DNA of 64,000 nt from Mycobacterium sp. IS-1264 (GTDB lineage Bacteria > Actinomycetota > Actinomycetes > Mycobacteriales > Mycobacteriaceae). Positions within the stretch are counted from its first letter, which is position 1. The number at the start of each line of letters is the position of its first letter. Location of the stretch: positions 1-64,000 of the forward strand of contig NZ_MBES01000074.1 of the NCBI RefSeq assembly GCF_001954195.1, read 5' to 3'. The notes beneath the pieces are model-generated. The model was not told the DNA's origin. It ran no database searches and worked only from the letters and a program-made list of their open reading frames with translations. The translations under genes and the position numbers were made by a program. Positions 1 to 7,801 of the stretch are shown here, one piece after another.

Positions 1-2339
1 ACAGGACCCACAGCGCGCTGAGTACCGCCCCGGCGGCCGGATTCAACCGAGATTGCTACACCACCAGCGCCTACCGCGCCCCCACCACCCCCACCGAACA
101 AATCCTGGCCGCCATCTACGCCCACACACTCGGACACGACCACGTCAGCATCGACGACTCCTTCTTCGACCTCGGCGGAGACAGCATTTCGTCGATGCAG
201 GTGGTGGCGCAGGCCCGTGCCGCCGGCCTGATGTGCAGGCCGCGCGATATTTTCGTCGAGCAGACGGTGGCCCGGCTGGCCCGGGTGGTTGGAATTGCCG
301 ACGGTGCGGCCGGCCCGATCGACGAGGGTGTCGGGCCGGTGTTGGCTACCCCGATCATGCGTTGGCTGCAAAGTGTTCACGGCCCGGTTGAGCAGTTCAA
401 TCTGATGGCGTTGTTGCAGGCCCCCTCGGGGGTCAGCGAGGCCGACGTGGTGGTCATGCTGCAGGCCTTGCTGGATCGGCATGCCATGCTGCGGCTCCGG
501 GTCGACGACGACGTCGCTGGCGGCTGGTCTCTGGAGGTGCCCGGCGCGGGCTCGGTGGATGCGAGCGATTGCCTGCACTCGGTGGACGTGTGGTCCGACG
601 AGGCGCTGGCGGAGGCGCAATCTCGGTTGAATCCGGCCGCCGGGGCGGTACTCAGCGCGCTGTGGGTCGCTTCCACCCGCCAATTGGCGCTGATCGTGAA
701 TCATCTGGCCGTCGACGTGGTGTCGTGGCGGATATTGCTGGATGACCTCAACACCGCCTGGAGTCAACACCGGGTGGGCCGGCAAGTGGTATTGCCCGCG
801 GCGGGGACATCGTTTGCCCGCTGGGCGTCGCTGCTGGCCGAGTACGCGCGCTGCCCGGAAGTCGTGGGCCAAGCGGACGCCTGGAGGGAGGTCGTGGCGA
901 TCCCTCCCGCGCTGCCCGCGGTTCACCCCGACGTCGATACGTTTGTCACGGCTGAGCACATGGAGGCGTCGCTGGATGTCGAGACCACCCGCACGCTGCT
1001 CGGCGAGGTGCCCGTCGGGTGTGATGCCGGGGTGCACGAGATCCTGCTGATCGCGTTCGCCTTGGCGTGGGCGGAGTTTTTGGGCACCGGCGACACCCCG
1101 ATCGGCATCGACGTCGAGGGCCACGGACGCGACGAGGAGCTGGCCCCCGATGTTGACCTGTCGCGCACCGTGGGGTGGTTCACCACCAAATCCCCGGTGT
1201 CGTTGACGGTCGGCGGGCTGCCTTGGACACACGTGACGGCCGGCGAATCAGCACTGGGCCTGGTGATCAAGGACGCTACAGCGCAACTTCGTGCGCTACC
1301 CCAGCCCCTGACCTATGGGCTGCTGCGCTATCTGAACACCGATGTTGATCTGGCCGGGCCCGACCCGCCGATCGGGTTCAACTACCTGGGACGCCTGGGT
1401 GTACCGGTGCTCGATGCTTCGGCCGATGGTGAAGTCTGGCGGATCGGCTATTGGGGATCGTCGTTCACCGACAGCGGCGCCGCCGGCCGCGCCATGCCGC
1501 TGGCGCACACCGCGGCCGTCAACGCCATCACCGTCGACACCGACGCCGGCCCGCAACTGCACGTCCAGTGGACGTGGGCGCCATCGGCCCTGGATCGCGA
1601 GCAGGTCACCCAGCTCAGCCGGTTGTGGTTTGACGCCCTCGGCGGCATCTGCGCGCATGTGCGAAGCGGTGGGGGAGGCTTGGCTCCTGCCGACATCGCG
1701 GCCGAACCGAAGCCGGGAGATACGAGCAGGCTGCGCTACGACGATTACCTGCACCTCGACCAACTGCTCGACGCCGTGCGGCCCTTGTTCGCAGACGGCG
1801 ACCGTTGCGCTTGGGGCGACGAAAGATACTTCCTGATCATCCACCAAACCTCCGAACTGTGGGTTTCGCAGATCCTCGCCGATCTCGAGGTCGCGCTGGA
1901 GGCCGCCCGCCTGGCGGACTTCGACAGGGCGATCGAACGCTTGAAGCGTGCCAACGCCGTGCTCGAACTGGTGTTGACGACACAGGGTGCCCTACAACAT
2001 CTTGCGGTGGATGACTTCCATCGGTTCCGGCCTCGATTACAGGGTGTGAGCGCGGCACAGTCGGCGCAATTCGAAATCTTGCTGCGGGGCGTTCGACACG
2101 CTCCGGTGAAGGGCCTCCTCGAGATTGCCGCCGATCGGCGCGACGACGACGGCGGCGACCGCCGAAAGAAACTGCAACTGGGCGCGCAGCTCGATGTGTT
2201 CATCGCCGGCCTGACGCGGTGGCGGCTGGCTCACGTGGACGCAGTCCGCCGCTTCATTGGCGGAAACCGAGGCACCGGCGGCAGCGCCGGCGTCGACTAC
2301 CTGATCGATCAATTGATCGAGGCAAGCCGCCCATCATAA
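1..2339 (+). CDS. Nonribosomal peptide synthetase C-terminal part: carrier, epimerisation and TDO-like domains (5' truncated)
   Basis: The reading frame (codons from base 3) is open at the left edge. A peptidyl-carrier domain (about 57-290) carries the 4'-phosphopantetheine motif FDLGGDS with its Ser at 183-185. An epimerisation domain (about 340-1650) follows, with NHLAVDVVSW (the usual HHxxxDxxSW; catalytic second His kept, first His is Asn), EGHGRD, DLSRTVGWFT and FNYLG. There is no thioesterase. The last 200 residues (1731-2336) match tryptophan 2,3-dioxygenases: HQTSELW (His at 1842-1844), FRPRL, WRLAHVDAV with the presumed heme-ligand His at 2232-2234, and RGTGGSAGV. The domain lacks about 70 residues of the middle of canonical TDO. 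It probably epimerises a carrier-bound residue and may oxygenate an aromatic one; the substrate is inferred. The stop is 13 bases before the methyltransferase. Bases 1-56 may not be genuine (see inverted repeat). Confidence 0.9.
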   Translation, partial: RTHSALSTAPAAGFNRDCYTTSAYRAPTTPTEQILAAIYAHTLGHDHVSIDDSFFDLGGDSISSMQVVAQARAAGLMCRPRDIFVEQTVARLARVVGIADGAAGPIDEGVGPVLATPIMRWLQSVHGPVEQFNLMALLQAPSGVSEADVVVMLQALLDRHAMLRLRVDDDVAGGWSLEVPGAGSVDASDCLHSVDVWSDEALAEAQSRLNPAAGAVLSALWVASTRQLALIVNHLAVDVVSWRILLDDLNTAWSQHRVGRQVVLPAAGTSFARWASLLAEYARCPEVVGQADAWREVVAIPPALPAVHPDVDTFVTAEHMEASLDVETTRTLLGEVPVGCDAGVHEILLIAFALAWAEFLGTGDTPIGIDVEGHGRDEELAPDVDLSRTVGWFTTKSPVSLTVGGLPWTHVTAGESALGLVIKDATAQLRALPQPLTYGLLRYLNTDVDLAGPDPPIGFNYLGRLGVPVLDASADGEVWRIGYWGSSFTDSGAAGRAMPLAHTAAVNAITVDTDAGPQLHVQWTWAPSALDREQVTQLSRLWFDALGGICAHVRSGGGGLAPADIAAEPKPGDTSRLRYDDYLHLDQLLDAVRPLFADGDRCAWGDERYFLIIHQTSELWVSQILADLEVALEAARLADFDRAIERLKRANAVLELVLTTQGALQHLAVDDFHRFRPRLQGVSAAQSAQFEILLRGVRHAPVKGLLEIAADRRDDDGGDRRKKLQLGAQLDVFIAGLTRWRLAHVDAVRRFIGGNRGTGGSAGVDYLIDQLIEASRPS
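5..56. repeat. 52-bp exact inverted repeat, left arm
   Basis: Bases 5-56 are the exact reverse complement of 617-668, which lies inside the epimerisation domain. Homology to a normal NRPS carrier linker (YTTSAYRAPTTP...) begins at base 57, so the arm replaces what should be the end of the adenylation domain (a GKLDRxALP-type motif). The match ends sharply at both sides. A fold-back or chimeric contig end is the simplest explanation; a real small inversion is possible. Confidence 0.9.
617..668. repeat. 52-bp exact inverted repeat, right arm
   Basis: This is the partner of 5-56. Here the sequence fits the epimerisation domain reading frame without interruption, so this copy is the native one. 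Confidence 0.9.
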
Positions 2340-2352
2340 GGAGGCACCCACC

Positions 2353-3153
2353 ATGGCGAACATCGACGAGCCGGCTCGCGACATCGCGACCATGCCCCGG
2401 GGCGGGCCTGACGCCTCCTGGCTGGACCGGCGGTTGCAGACCAACCGGCTGGAATACCTGGATCGCGACGATGTCGACAAACTTAAGCGCAGGGTGATTC
2501 GCTCGCTTGACAGGGTCGAACGGTTGTTTGCCCTGCACACGACGGGCGCCCGTATGGCGCTTGATGAGGTGGCCGATATCTCCTCTCCCAAGGTCTTAGA
2601 ACTCGGGTCCGGTCACGGCGGGCTGTCCCGCAAGCTGCTGGAGATTCATCCCACCGCTCAGGTCACAGTGACCGACATCGATCCCACGTTTGTGGCGGCC
2701 ATCGCCGCCAGTGACGTCGGCAGTCACCCCCGCGCCACGGTGCGCGAAATGGATGCCACGGCAATCGACGCGCAAGACGGGGAGTACGACCTCGCAGTGT
2801 TTGCGTTGTCGTTGCATCACTTGCCGCCTGCACTGGCCTCCCGGGTGTTCGCCGAAGGGACCCGCGCTGCAGACAAGTTGTTGATCATTGACGCCCACAG
2901 GCCGTCAGCACCGGTCCACTTGATGATGCTGGCACTGACGCTGCCGTTTGCTGCGCTATTGCCGCTAATACACGACGAGGTAATCAGCGCACTACGCGCC
3001 TATAGCCTGTCGGCGCTACGTGCGCTCGCCCACGATGCGGACCCGGCGATTAACGTCGAATTCCGCCGCGCGCGGGGCGCGATGGTGGTGGTTGCGAGTC
3101 GCGCACGGCAACCCGGCAATCGTCACCGGGATCACGAACCGCGGTCCCGGTGA
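2353..3153 (+). CDS. Class I SAM-dependent methyltransferase
   Basis: The 266-residue protein has a Rossmann methyltransferase core: motif I VLELGSGHGGLS (about residue 78), acidic motif VTDIDP, then DLAVFALSLHHLPP as motif IV/post-I. A hydrophobic stretch near residue 200 (MLALTLPFAALLPL) is unusual and may be a membrane contact. The start is fixed by TAAGGAGG overlapping the NRPS stop, so it is almost certainly co-translated with the synthetase and would tailor its peptide (N-, O- or C-methylation; the target cannot be read from the sequence). The next gene converges on it. Confidence 0.85.
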   Translation: MANIDEPARDIATMPRGGPDASWLDRRLQTNRLEYLDRDDVDKLKRRVIRSLDRVERLFALHTTGARMALDEVADISSPKVLELGSGHGGLSRKLLEIHPTAQVTVTDIDPTFVAAIAASDVGSHPRATVREMDATAIDAQDGEYDLAVFALSLHHLPPALASRVFAEGTRAADKLLIIDAHRPSAPVHLMMLALTLPFAALLPLIHDEVISALRAYSLSALRALAHDADPAINVEFRRARGAMVVVASRARQPGNRHRDHEPRSR

Positions 3154-3270
3154 ACTCGAACAGTTCGAGCACAGCCAACCCCCACCCTGGTGCGCACGGC
3201 GCTCACCGACGAATAACCCAGCTACGCAAGGAATCACGGGCTGCGACGGAAGTTGGAGCCGACTCGGGGT

Positions 3271-4122
3271 CTACTGCGCGCCGCCTTCGTGTGATCCGCC
3301 ACCGGTGAGGGCGGCCACAAGGTCGCCGGCGCGATTGACGATCAGGGAGATGTGTCCCTCGTCGGGGTAGTAGGTGGCCGTGCAGTGCGGTAGCTCGGCA
3401 GCGACCGCGCGGGCCACGCCGATCGGCACCGAGCGGTCGAGCTCGCCGTGCCAGAGGTAGACCTCGGACATTTCGATGTCGCGCCACGAGAAACCCCACG
3501 GGTGCCCGAATATCGCGCCCTCGCGGGCGGGGCCGCGCGGGCCTTGCCGGAACGCGTCGGCCAGCACGGCGGCCATGAGCTCGGCGACCCCGGGTTGGTC
3601 GAGGACCAGCCGGTCCGGTTCGACCCAGCCGCGCGCCAGGCGCCGCAGCCGTCGCTGACCACGCTCGGCGTCGGCGAACAAGCGAGACGTCAGCGGGGTG
3701 ACGACCCACGGTATCGACCTGGACAACAGGGCCCTGGCCGGACCGAAGGGGCCGAGGGGGGAGACCAGGCCGCAGGCGTTGAGCCGGCCCGGAATCCGGT
3801 AGGCGCACGCCGCCGCGTGGGGTCCACCGCTGGCGACCCCGACGACCGAGAACCGCTCGATACTCAGCCGGTCGGCAAGCTCGGCCACATCGTCGGGCCA
3901 GTCGAGCAGCCGGCGCCGGGGTTGATAGGTCGAGAGCCCCATGCCCGGGCGATCCACGCCGAGCAGCCGAACGCCGGCGTCCTCGGCGGCCCGCGCCAAA
4001 AACCTTGCCTCGAGCCGAGAACCGGGATCGCCGTGAAAGTAGAACAGCGCCTGCCCGTCTCGGTTGCCGTACTCGGCGTATCCGATCGTGCGCCCGTCCG
4101 TCAGCCGAATTGCCTCGCCCAT
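3271..4122 (-). CDS. Alpha/beta-fold hydrolase
   Basis: The 283-residue protein has an alpha/beta hydrolase fold related to the prolyl-iminopeptidase/haloperoxidase group: oxyanion segment HGDPGSR near residue 30, nucleophile elbow VVGVASGGPHA (Ser), and a C-terminal DEGHISL that supplies the catalytic His. A longer in-frame start at 4197 would read through the GCCATAC repeat region; ATG at 4122 aligns better with the fold and is preferred. It is divergent from the monooxygenase across a 67-bp region with three iterons. Its role in the cluster (release, hydrolysis or detoxification) is not shown. Confidence 0.8.
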   Translation of the reverse strand: MGEAIRLTDGRTIGYAEYGNRDGQALFYFHGDPGSRLEARFLARAAEDAGVRLLGVDRPGMGLSTYQPRRRLLDWPDDVAELADRLSIERFSVVGVASGGPHAAACAYRIPGRLNACGLVSPLGPFGPARALLSRSIPWVVTPLTSRLFADAERGQRRLRRLARGWVEPDRLVLDQPGVAELMAAVLADAFRQGPRGPAREGAIFGHPWGFSWRDIEMSEVYLWHGELDRSVPIGVARAVAAELPHCTATYYPDEGHISLIVNRAGDLVAALTGGGSHEGGAQ

Positions 4123-4136
4123 TGTTCTACTTCTAT

Positions 4137-4165
4137 GCCATACAGAGGCCATACAGAAGCCATAC
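4137..4165. promoter_or_regulatory. Three GCCATAC iterons at 11-bp spacing
   Basis: GCCATAC occurs at 4137-4143, 4148-4154 and 4159-4165. The first two copies extend to GCCATACAGA. The 11-bp period places the copies on one face of the helix. They sit between the divergent hydrolase (start 4122) and monooxygenase (start 4190), just upstream of the GGAAGGAGG ribosome-binding site, and look like a cooperative operator. The binding protein is unknown. Confidence 0.55.
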
Positions 4166-4189
4166 TTGCGTGGAAGGAGGGGAGCGGCG

Positions 4190-5575
4190 ATGAGCAAGCT
4201 CGGACAGCGAGCCGTTGTCTGCGGCGCGAGTATGGCCGGGCTGCTGGCCGCTCGAGTGCTATCGGACTTTTACGAAACGGTGACGCTTGTCGAGCGCGAC
4301 CGGCTGCCCGACGGCGCCGAGCAGCGCCGAGGCGTGCCCCAGGGACGGCACTTTCATGCGCTACTGAGCACCGGGTCGAGAGCCCTGAGCGAGCTGTTCC
4401 CCGGCCTGCTCGACGAACTTGTCGCCGATGGCGCCATCGTCCTCGACAACGACCAATCGCGTGCCTATGTTCAGTTGGGCCGGCACGAGCTCGACTTCTC
4501 CGGCGAATTTGCCGACCCGGCAGCGCTTTTCATCTATCAACCGAGCCGGCCCTTTTTGGAGGCCCACGTCAGGCGACGTGTCCGCGCCCTCGCGAACCTG
4601 ACGTTTTTGGAGGCCCATGACGTCGTCGAGCCGATCGCGGGCCAGGCCCATCGGGTGACCGGCGTTCGCGTGGTCAACCGTGACACCGGTGCGGAAACCG
4701 TGCTGGATGCCGACATGGTGGTCGATGCGACGGGCCGGGCCGCGCGCATGCCGGCGTTCCTCGACAACCTGGGCTACGAGCGACCCGTCGAGCAGCGCTA
4801 CCCGGTGCAGCTGAGCTACGCCAGCCAATTTCTGCGCATTCCCCCGGGCATGCTCGACGAGAACGCCATCTCGGTGGGCCTCACGCCCGACCGACCGGTC
4901 GGCGTGGTGGTGGTGGCCTACGAGCATGGCACCTGGATTTTGACCCTGTTCGGCATCGACGGCTACGAACTGCCCGACGACCTGCCCGGCATCATCGACT
5001 GCGCCGCGGAATTCGCGCCGCCCTTTCTGATCGACGCGCTGCGGGCCGCCGAGCCGCTCGGTGCGGTGTCCGCGCAGCGATACCCGGCCAGCACCTGGCG
5101 GCGCTATGACAAACTGCGCCAATTCCCGGCGGGGCTGCTGGTGATCGGCGACGCGATCTGCAGCTTCAACCCGGTGTACATGCAGGGCATGACCATGGCT
5201 GCGCTGCAGGCCGTCGCGCTTCGAGACTGCCTGGCCGATCGCGACGGCGACCTCAGTCGGCGATTCTTCAAGGCGGCTGCCAAGCAGATCGCCCCCGTTT
5301 GGCGGGGGAACCGTCTCAACGATTTCGCCGTGTCACACGCAGATGGTTGGCGTCGGGCGCTACGGCGCTTGATGAACTGGCACTCGGAGAAGGTGCAGGC
5401 AGCCGCAGCCAACGATCCGGCGGTCACCGAAGCGCTCCTGCGGGTGCAGCACTTTGTCGACCCACCGGGCCGGCTAATGCAGCCCTCGTTCCTGATGCGG
5501 CTCGTCGCAGCAAACCGGCGCCCCAAAATGGCCCGAGCCACGGGGGTTGAGGGTCTGCGCGCAGGGGGCCCCTGA
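4190..5575 (+). CDS. FAD-dependent monooxygenase (PHBH-like)
   Basis: The 461-residue protein is a group A flavoprotein hydroxylase type: N-terminal dinucleotide fold AVVCGASMAGLLAARVL with ERDRLP closing it, an ATGRAAR stretch near residue 175, and the second FAD motif LVIGDAICSFNPVYMQGM near residue 320. The start at 4190 is set by GGAAGGAGGGGAG six to eight bases upstream; an upstream in-frame ATG at 4064 would overlap the divergent hydrolase and has no such site. It heads a same-strand run with the TDO-like gene and the formamidase-like hydrolase, so it probably hydroxylates or epoxidises the same aromatic product. The NAD(P)H preference is not visible. Confidence 0.85.
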   Translation: MSKLGQRAVVCGASMAGLLAARVLSDFYETVTLVERDRLPDGAEQRRGVPQGRHFHALLSTGSRALSELFPGLLDELVADGAIVLDNDQSRAYVQLGRHELDFSGEFADPAALFIYQPSRPFLEAHVRRRVRALANLTFLEAHDVVEPIAGQAHRVTGVRVVNRDTGAETVLDADMVVDATGRAARMPAFLDNLGYERPVEQRYPVQLSYASQFLRIPPGMLDENAISVGLTPDRPVGVVVVAYEHGTWILTLFGIDGYELPDDLPGIIDCAAEFAPPFLIDALRAAEPLGAVSAQRYPASTWRRYDKLRQFPAGLLVIGDAICSFNPVYMQGMTMAALQAVALRDCLADRDGDLSRRFFKAAAKQIAPVWRGNRLNDFAVSHADGWRRALRRLMNWHSEKVQAAAANDPAVTEALLRVQHFVDPPGRLMQPSFLMRLVAANRRPKMARATGVEGLRAGGP

Positions 5576-5644
5576 GCGCTTTCGCTCTGGGTCGAGCCAG
5601 ACAACGACATCGCGGAATACGGCCCCGGCGGGCAAATGCTCGGG

Positions 5645-5650
5645 TACGGT
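5645..5650 (+). promoter_or_regulatory. -10 box TACGGT, probable leaderless start
   Basis: TACGGT lies 7 bases before ATG 5658, with no Shine-Dalgarno sequence between them. This is the arrangement of mycobacterial leaderless transcripts and supports 5658 as the start of the TDO-like gene. Confidence 0.5.
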
Positions 5651-5657
5651 GCCAGAC

Positions 5658-6389
5658 ATGGGGAGTAACGGGTGGGCTACGCATGCCGGTTCGGTGAACG
5701 TAATTCCCGCGGTATGCCCGGCCAGTGGTCTTTCGGACCATGACGGCGGCGAGGCCGAGCGAACTGCCGGGGGCAAGAGGCTCACCTACGCTGATTACCT
5801 GCACCTCGACGGCCTGCTCGACGCCGTCCGGCCTTTGTTCGCCGACGGCGACCCCGCCGCCTGGGGCGACGAGAGATTCTTCCTGATCATCCACCAAGTC
5901 TCTGAGCTGTGGGTTTCGCAGATCCTCGCGGACCTCGAGGTCGCGCTCGAGGCCGCTCGCCGGGGGGACTTCGACAAGGCGATCGATCGCTTGAAGCGTG
6001 CCAACGCCGTGCTGGAGCTGACGCTCACGACGCAGGGCGCCCTGGAACATCTCGCGGTGGACGACTTCCACCGGTTCCGGCCGCACTTACAGGGCGTGAG
6101 CGCGGCACAGTCCCCTCAGCTCGCGACCTTGCTGACGGGCGCGGACCACGCTCCCGTGGCGGGGCTGCTGGAGATCACCGCCGATCGGCGCGCCGGCGAC
6201 AGCGCTAGCCGCCGGCAGAAACTGCACTTGAACGCGCAGCTCGACGTGTTCATCGCCGGCCTCACCCGCTGGCGGCTCGGCCACGTGGACGCGGTCCGCC
6301 GTTTCATCGGGGACGGCCCGGGCACCGGGGGCTCGGCCGGGGTCAGCTACCTGATCGATTGCCTGGACGGGACTCCCCGCCCGTCGTAG
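5658..6389 (+). CDS. Tryptophan 2,3-dioxygenase-family protein, free-standing
   Basis: The protein has 243 residues, with a 40-residue unconserved N-terminus and then a domain that aligns end to end with the C-terminus of the NRPS at 1-2339 (160 of 201 positions identical by hand count). TDO signature residues are kept: IIHQVSELW (distal His), FRPHL (substrate-carboxylate Arg), WRLGHVDAV (proximal heme His) and GTGGSAGV. Like the NRPS domain, it lacks about 70 residues present in canonical TDO, so its substrate may be a tryptophan derivative or carrier-bound residue. ATG 5658 is chosen because of the -10 box; an in-frame ATG at 5547 would overlap the monooxygenase. The stop is 13 bases before the formamidase-like hydrolase. 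Confidence 0.85.
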   Translation: MGSNGWATHAGSVNVIPAVCPASGLSDHDGGEAERTAGGKRLTYADYLHLDGLLDAVRPLFADGDPAAWGDERFFLIIHQVSELWVSQILADLEVALEAARRGDFDKAIDRLKRANAVLELTLTTQGALEHLAVDDFHRFRPHLQGVSAAQSPQLATLLTGADHAPVAGLLEITADRRAGDSASRRQKLHLNAQLDVFIAGLTRWRLGHVDAVRRFIGDGPGTGGSAGVSYLIDCLDGTPRPS

Positions 6390-6402
6390 GACACGTTTGC
6401 GC

Positions 6403-7176
6403 GTGACGCTCGTGCGCTATGGCACCCATCCGAGCCAGTACGGCGTGCTCAGCCTTCCCGACGGCCCGGGTCCCTGGCCGGTTGCCGTCGTCGTCCACGG
6501 CGGGTTCTGGCGGACGGCCTACGGCGCCGACCTGGCCTCCGAGCTGGCCGAGGATCTCGCGCGGCACGGCTTCGCCGCCTGGAACATCGAATACCGCAGG
6601 GTGGGCGAGGACCCGGATCGCGGGGGCGGTGGCTGGCCGGCCACCTGCCTCGACGTCGCCGCCGCAGTCGACCTGCTGGCCGCGACCGGCCAGAACCTGG
6701 CGGCGGGCCGCCTCGACCTGTCGCGGGTGGTCGCGATCGGGCACTCCGCGGGCGGTCAGCTTGCCGGCTGGCTGGCCGGCCGGGGGTCGCTGCCCGCCGG
6801 CGCGCCCGGGGCCTCGCCCCTCGTGCCGCTGACCGGTTTCGTCAGCCAGGCGGGGGTCCTGGACCTGGCGCTGGCGCTGGAGGAGGACCTGGGCGCCGGA
6901 GCGGTTCGCGACTTCCTCGGTCCCGGGAGCGACGCTGACCGCTCGCTGGCCAGCCCCAGCGCACTGCTTCCGATGGGCGTTCCTTCGGTTTGCGTGCACG
7001 GCACCGACGACGGCGACGTGCCACTGGGGCAGTCGCAACGCTTCGTCGCGGCGGCTCGGCACGCCGGCGACGACTCCCGGCTGCTGACGCTCCCCGGCAC
7101 CGATCACTACGCGCTGATCGATGTGGCCTCGCCCGCGTGGGCGGCGTGCCGTGCGGCGGTCATCGATCTCGCGTAG
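6403..7176 (+). CDS. Alpha/beta hydrolase, kynurenine-formamidase type
   Basis: The protein of about 257 residues has VVHGGFWR near the N-terminus (the HGGxW motif of arylformamidases), nucleophile elbow IGHSAGGQLA, an Asp in CVHGTDDGDVP and a catalytic His in PGTDHYALID. These are the features of N-formylkynurenine formamidases and related esterases. It directly follows the TDO-like gene, so hydrolysis of an N-formylkynurenine-type product to kynurenine is a reasonable inference. GTG 6403 is chosen; TTG 6397 is in frame and possible. A general carboxylesterase role cannot be excluded. Confidence 0.8.
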   Translation: MTLVRYGTHPSQYGVLSLPDGPGPWPVAVVVHGGFWRTAYGADLASELAEDLARHGFAAWNIEYRRVGEDPDRGGGGWPATCLDVAAAVDLLAATGQNLAAGRLDLSRVVAIGHSAGGQLAGWLAGRGSLPAGAPGASPLVPLTGFVSQAGVLDLALALEEDLGAGAVRDFLGPGSDADRSLASPSALLPMGVPSVCVHGTDDGDVPLGQSQRFVAAARHAGDDSRLLTLPGTDHYALIDVASPAWAACRAAVIDLA

Positions 7177-7208
7177 CTGGCCGTCGGGCTCCGGTGTTGA
7201 ATCAAGGC

Positions 7209-7640
7209 ATGTTGAGCCTGGCCGAAATTTCCGACCGCCTCGAGATCCAGCAGCTGCTGGTGGACTATTCCACCGCCATCGACAACCGCCGCTTCGACGA
7301 TTTGGACAAGGTCTTCACCCCCGACGCGTACATCGACTACCGCGAGCTCGGCGGCATCGATGGCCGCTACCCCGAGGTGAAGAAGTGGCTGTCCGAAGTG
7401 TTGCCGACCTTCCCGGTGTATGCGCACATGCTCGGCAACTTCTCGGTGCGCATCGACGGGGACACCGCGTCGTCTCGGGTGATCTGCTTCAACCCGATGG
7501 TGCTGCCCGGCGACCCCCAAACAAAACAAGAGCAGGTGCTGTTTTGCGGCCTGTGGTACGACGACGAGTTTGTGCGCACCCCCGAGGGCTGGCGGATGAC
7601 GCGCCGGGTGGAGACCAAGACCTTCCAGAAGGTGATGTAG
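7209..7640 (+). CDS. SnoaL-like / NTF2-fold protein
   Basis: The 143-residue protein has an NTF2-like cone fold of SnoaL_4 type: IQQLLVDYSTAIDNRRFDDLDKVF then TPDAYIDY, a GHxLGN-like AHMLGNF, and a C-terminal GWRMTRRV strand. Such folds act as cyclases, isomerases, dehydratases or plain binding proteins. By recall of gene order it corresponds to Rv2910c next to rpsP, so it probably belongs to the conserved backbone rather than the NRPS cluster, although it lies 32 bases after the formamidase-like gene. TTGAAT six bases before the ATG is a weak -10 candidate. Confidence 0.75.
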   Translation: MLSLAEISDRLEIQQLLVDYSTAIDNRRFDDLDKVFTPDAYIDYRELGGIDGRYPEVKKWLSEVLPTFPVYAHMLGNFSVRIDGDTASSRVICFNPMVLPGDPQTKQEQVLFCGLWYDDEFVRTPEGWRMTRRVETKTFQKVM

Positions 7641-7666
7641 GCGAATTTCCGCCGGGGGACCGCGTT

Positions 7667-7676
7667 CTGGCACAAT
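7667..7676 (+). promoter_or_regulatory. rpsP promoter, extended -10 CTGGCACAAT
   Basis: CTGGCACAAT is identical to the element before rplS (11010-11019). TGN preceding CACAAT looks like an extended -10. It would give a leader of about 120 bases before rpsP. Confidence 0.45.
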
Positions 7677-7801
7677 GGGCGGCTGTCCGCCCCGCGACTA
7701 CGGCCGTTGGGCGGTCACACACGCGAGGCAAAACCGGATCCGGGCAGTCCGCCCGGCTCGCTGAATTGCAGCGTGACACACACAGGAGAACTCGCTTAAC
7801 C

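Noticed and set aside
53..2312. Long alternative-frame ORFs over the NRPS on both strands
   Set aside because: They have Arg/Pro/Ala-rich shadow compositions and no recognisable domain, and the NRPS frame is continuous and rich in motifs.
3154..3169. CTCGAACAGTTCGAG after the methyltransferase, resembling a LexA/SOS box
   Set aside because: The half-sites TCGAAC/GTTCGA are one base apart, whereas the mycobacterial SOS box has four. At a convergent gene end it is more likely a weak terminator stem or chance.
4123..4197. Longer start of the minus-strand hydrolase
   Set aside because: It would place the iterons and the divergent monooxygenase start inside the coding region; the added residues look like translated operator sequence.
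5547..5657. Upstream start for the free-standing TDO-like gene
   Set aside because: It overlaps the monooxygenase end, has no homology, and a -10 box sits within the extension.
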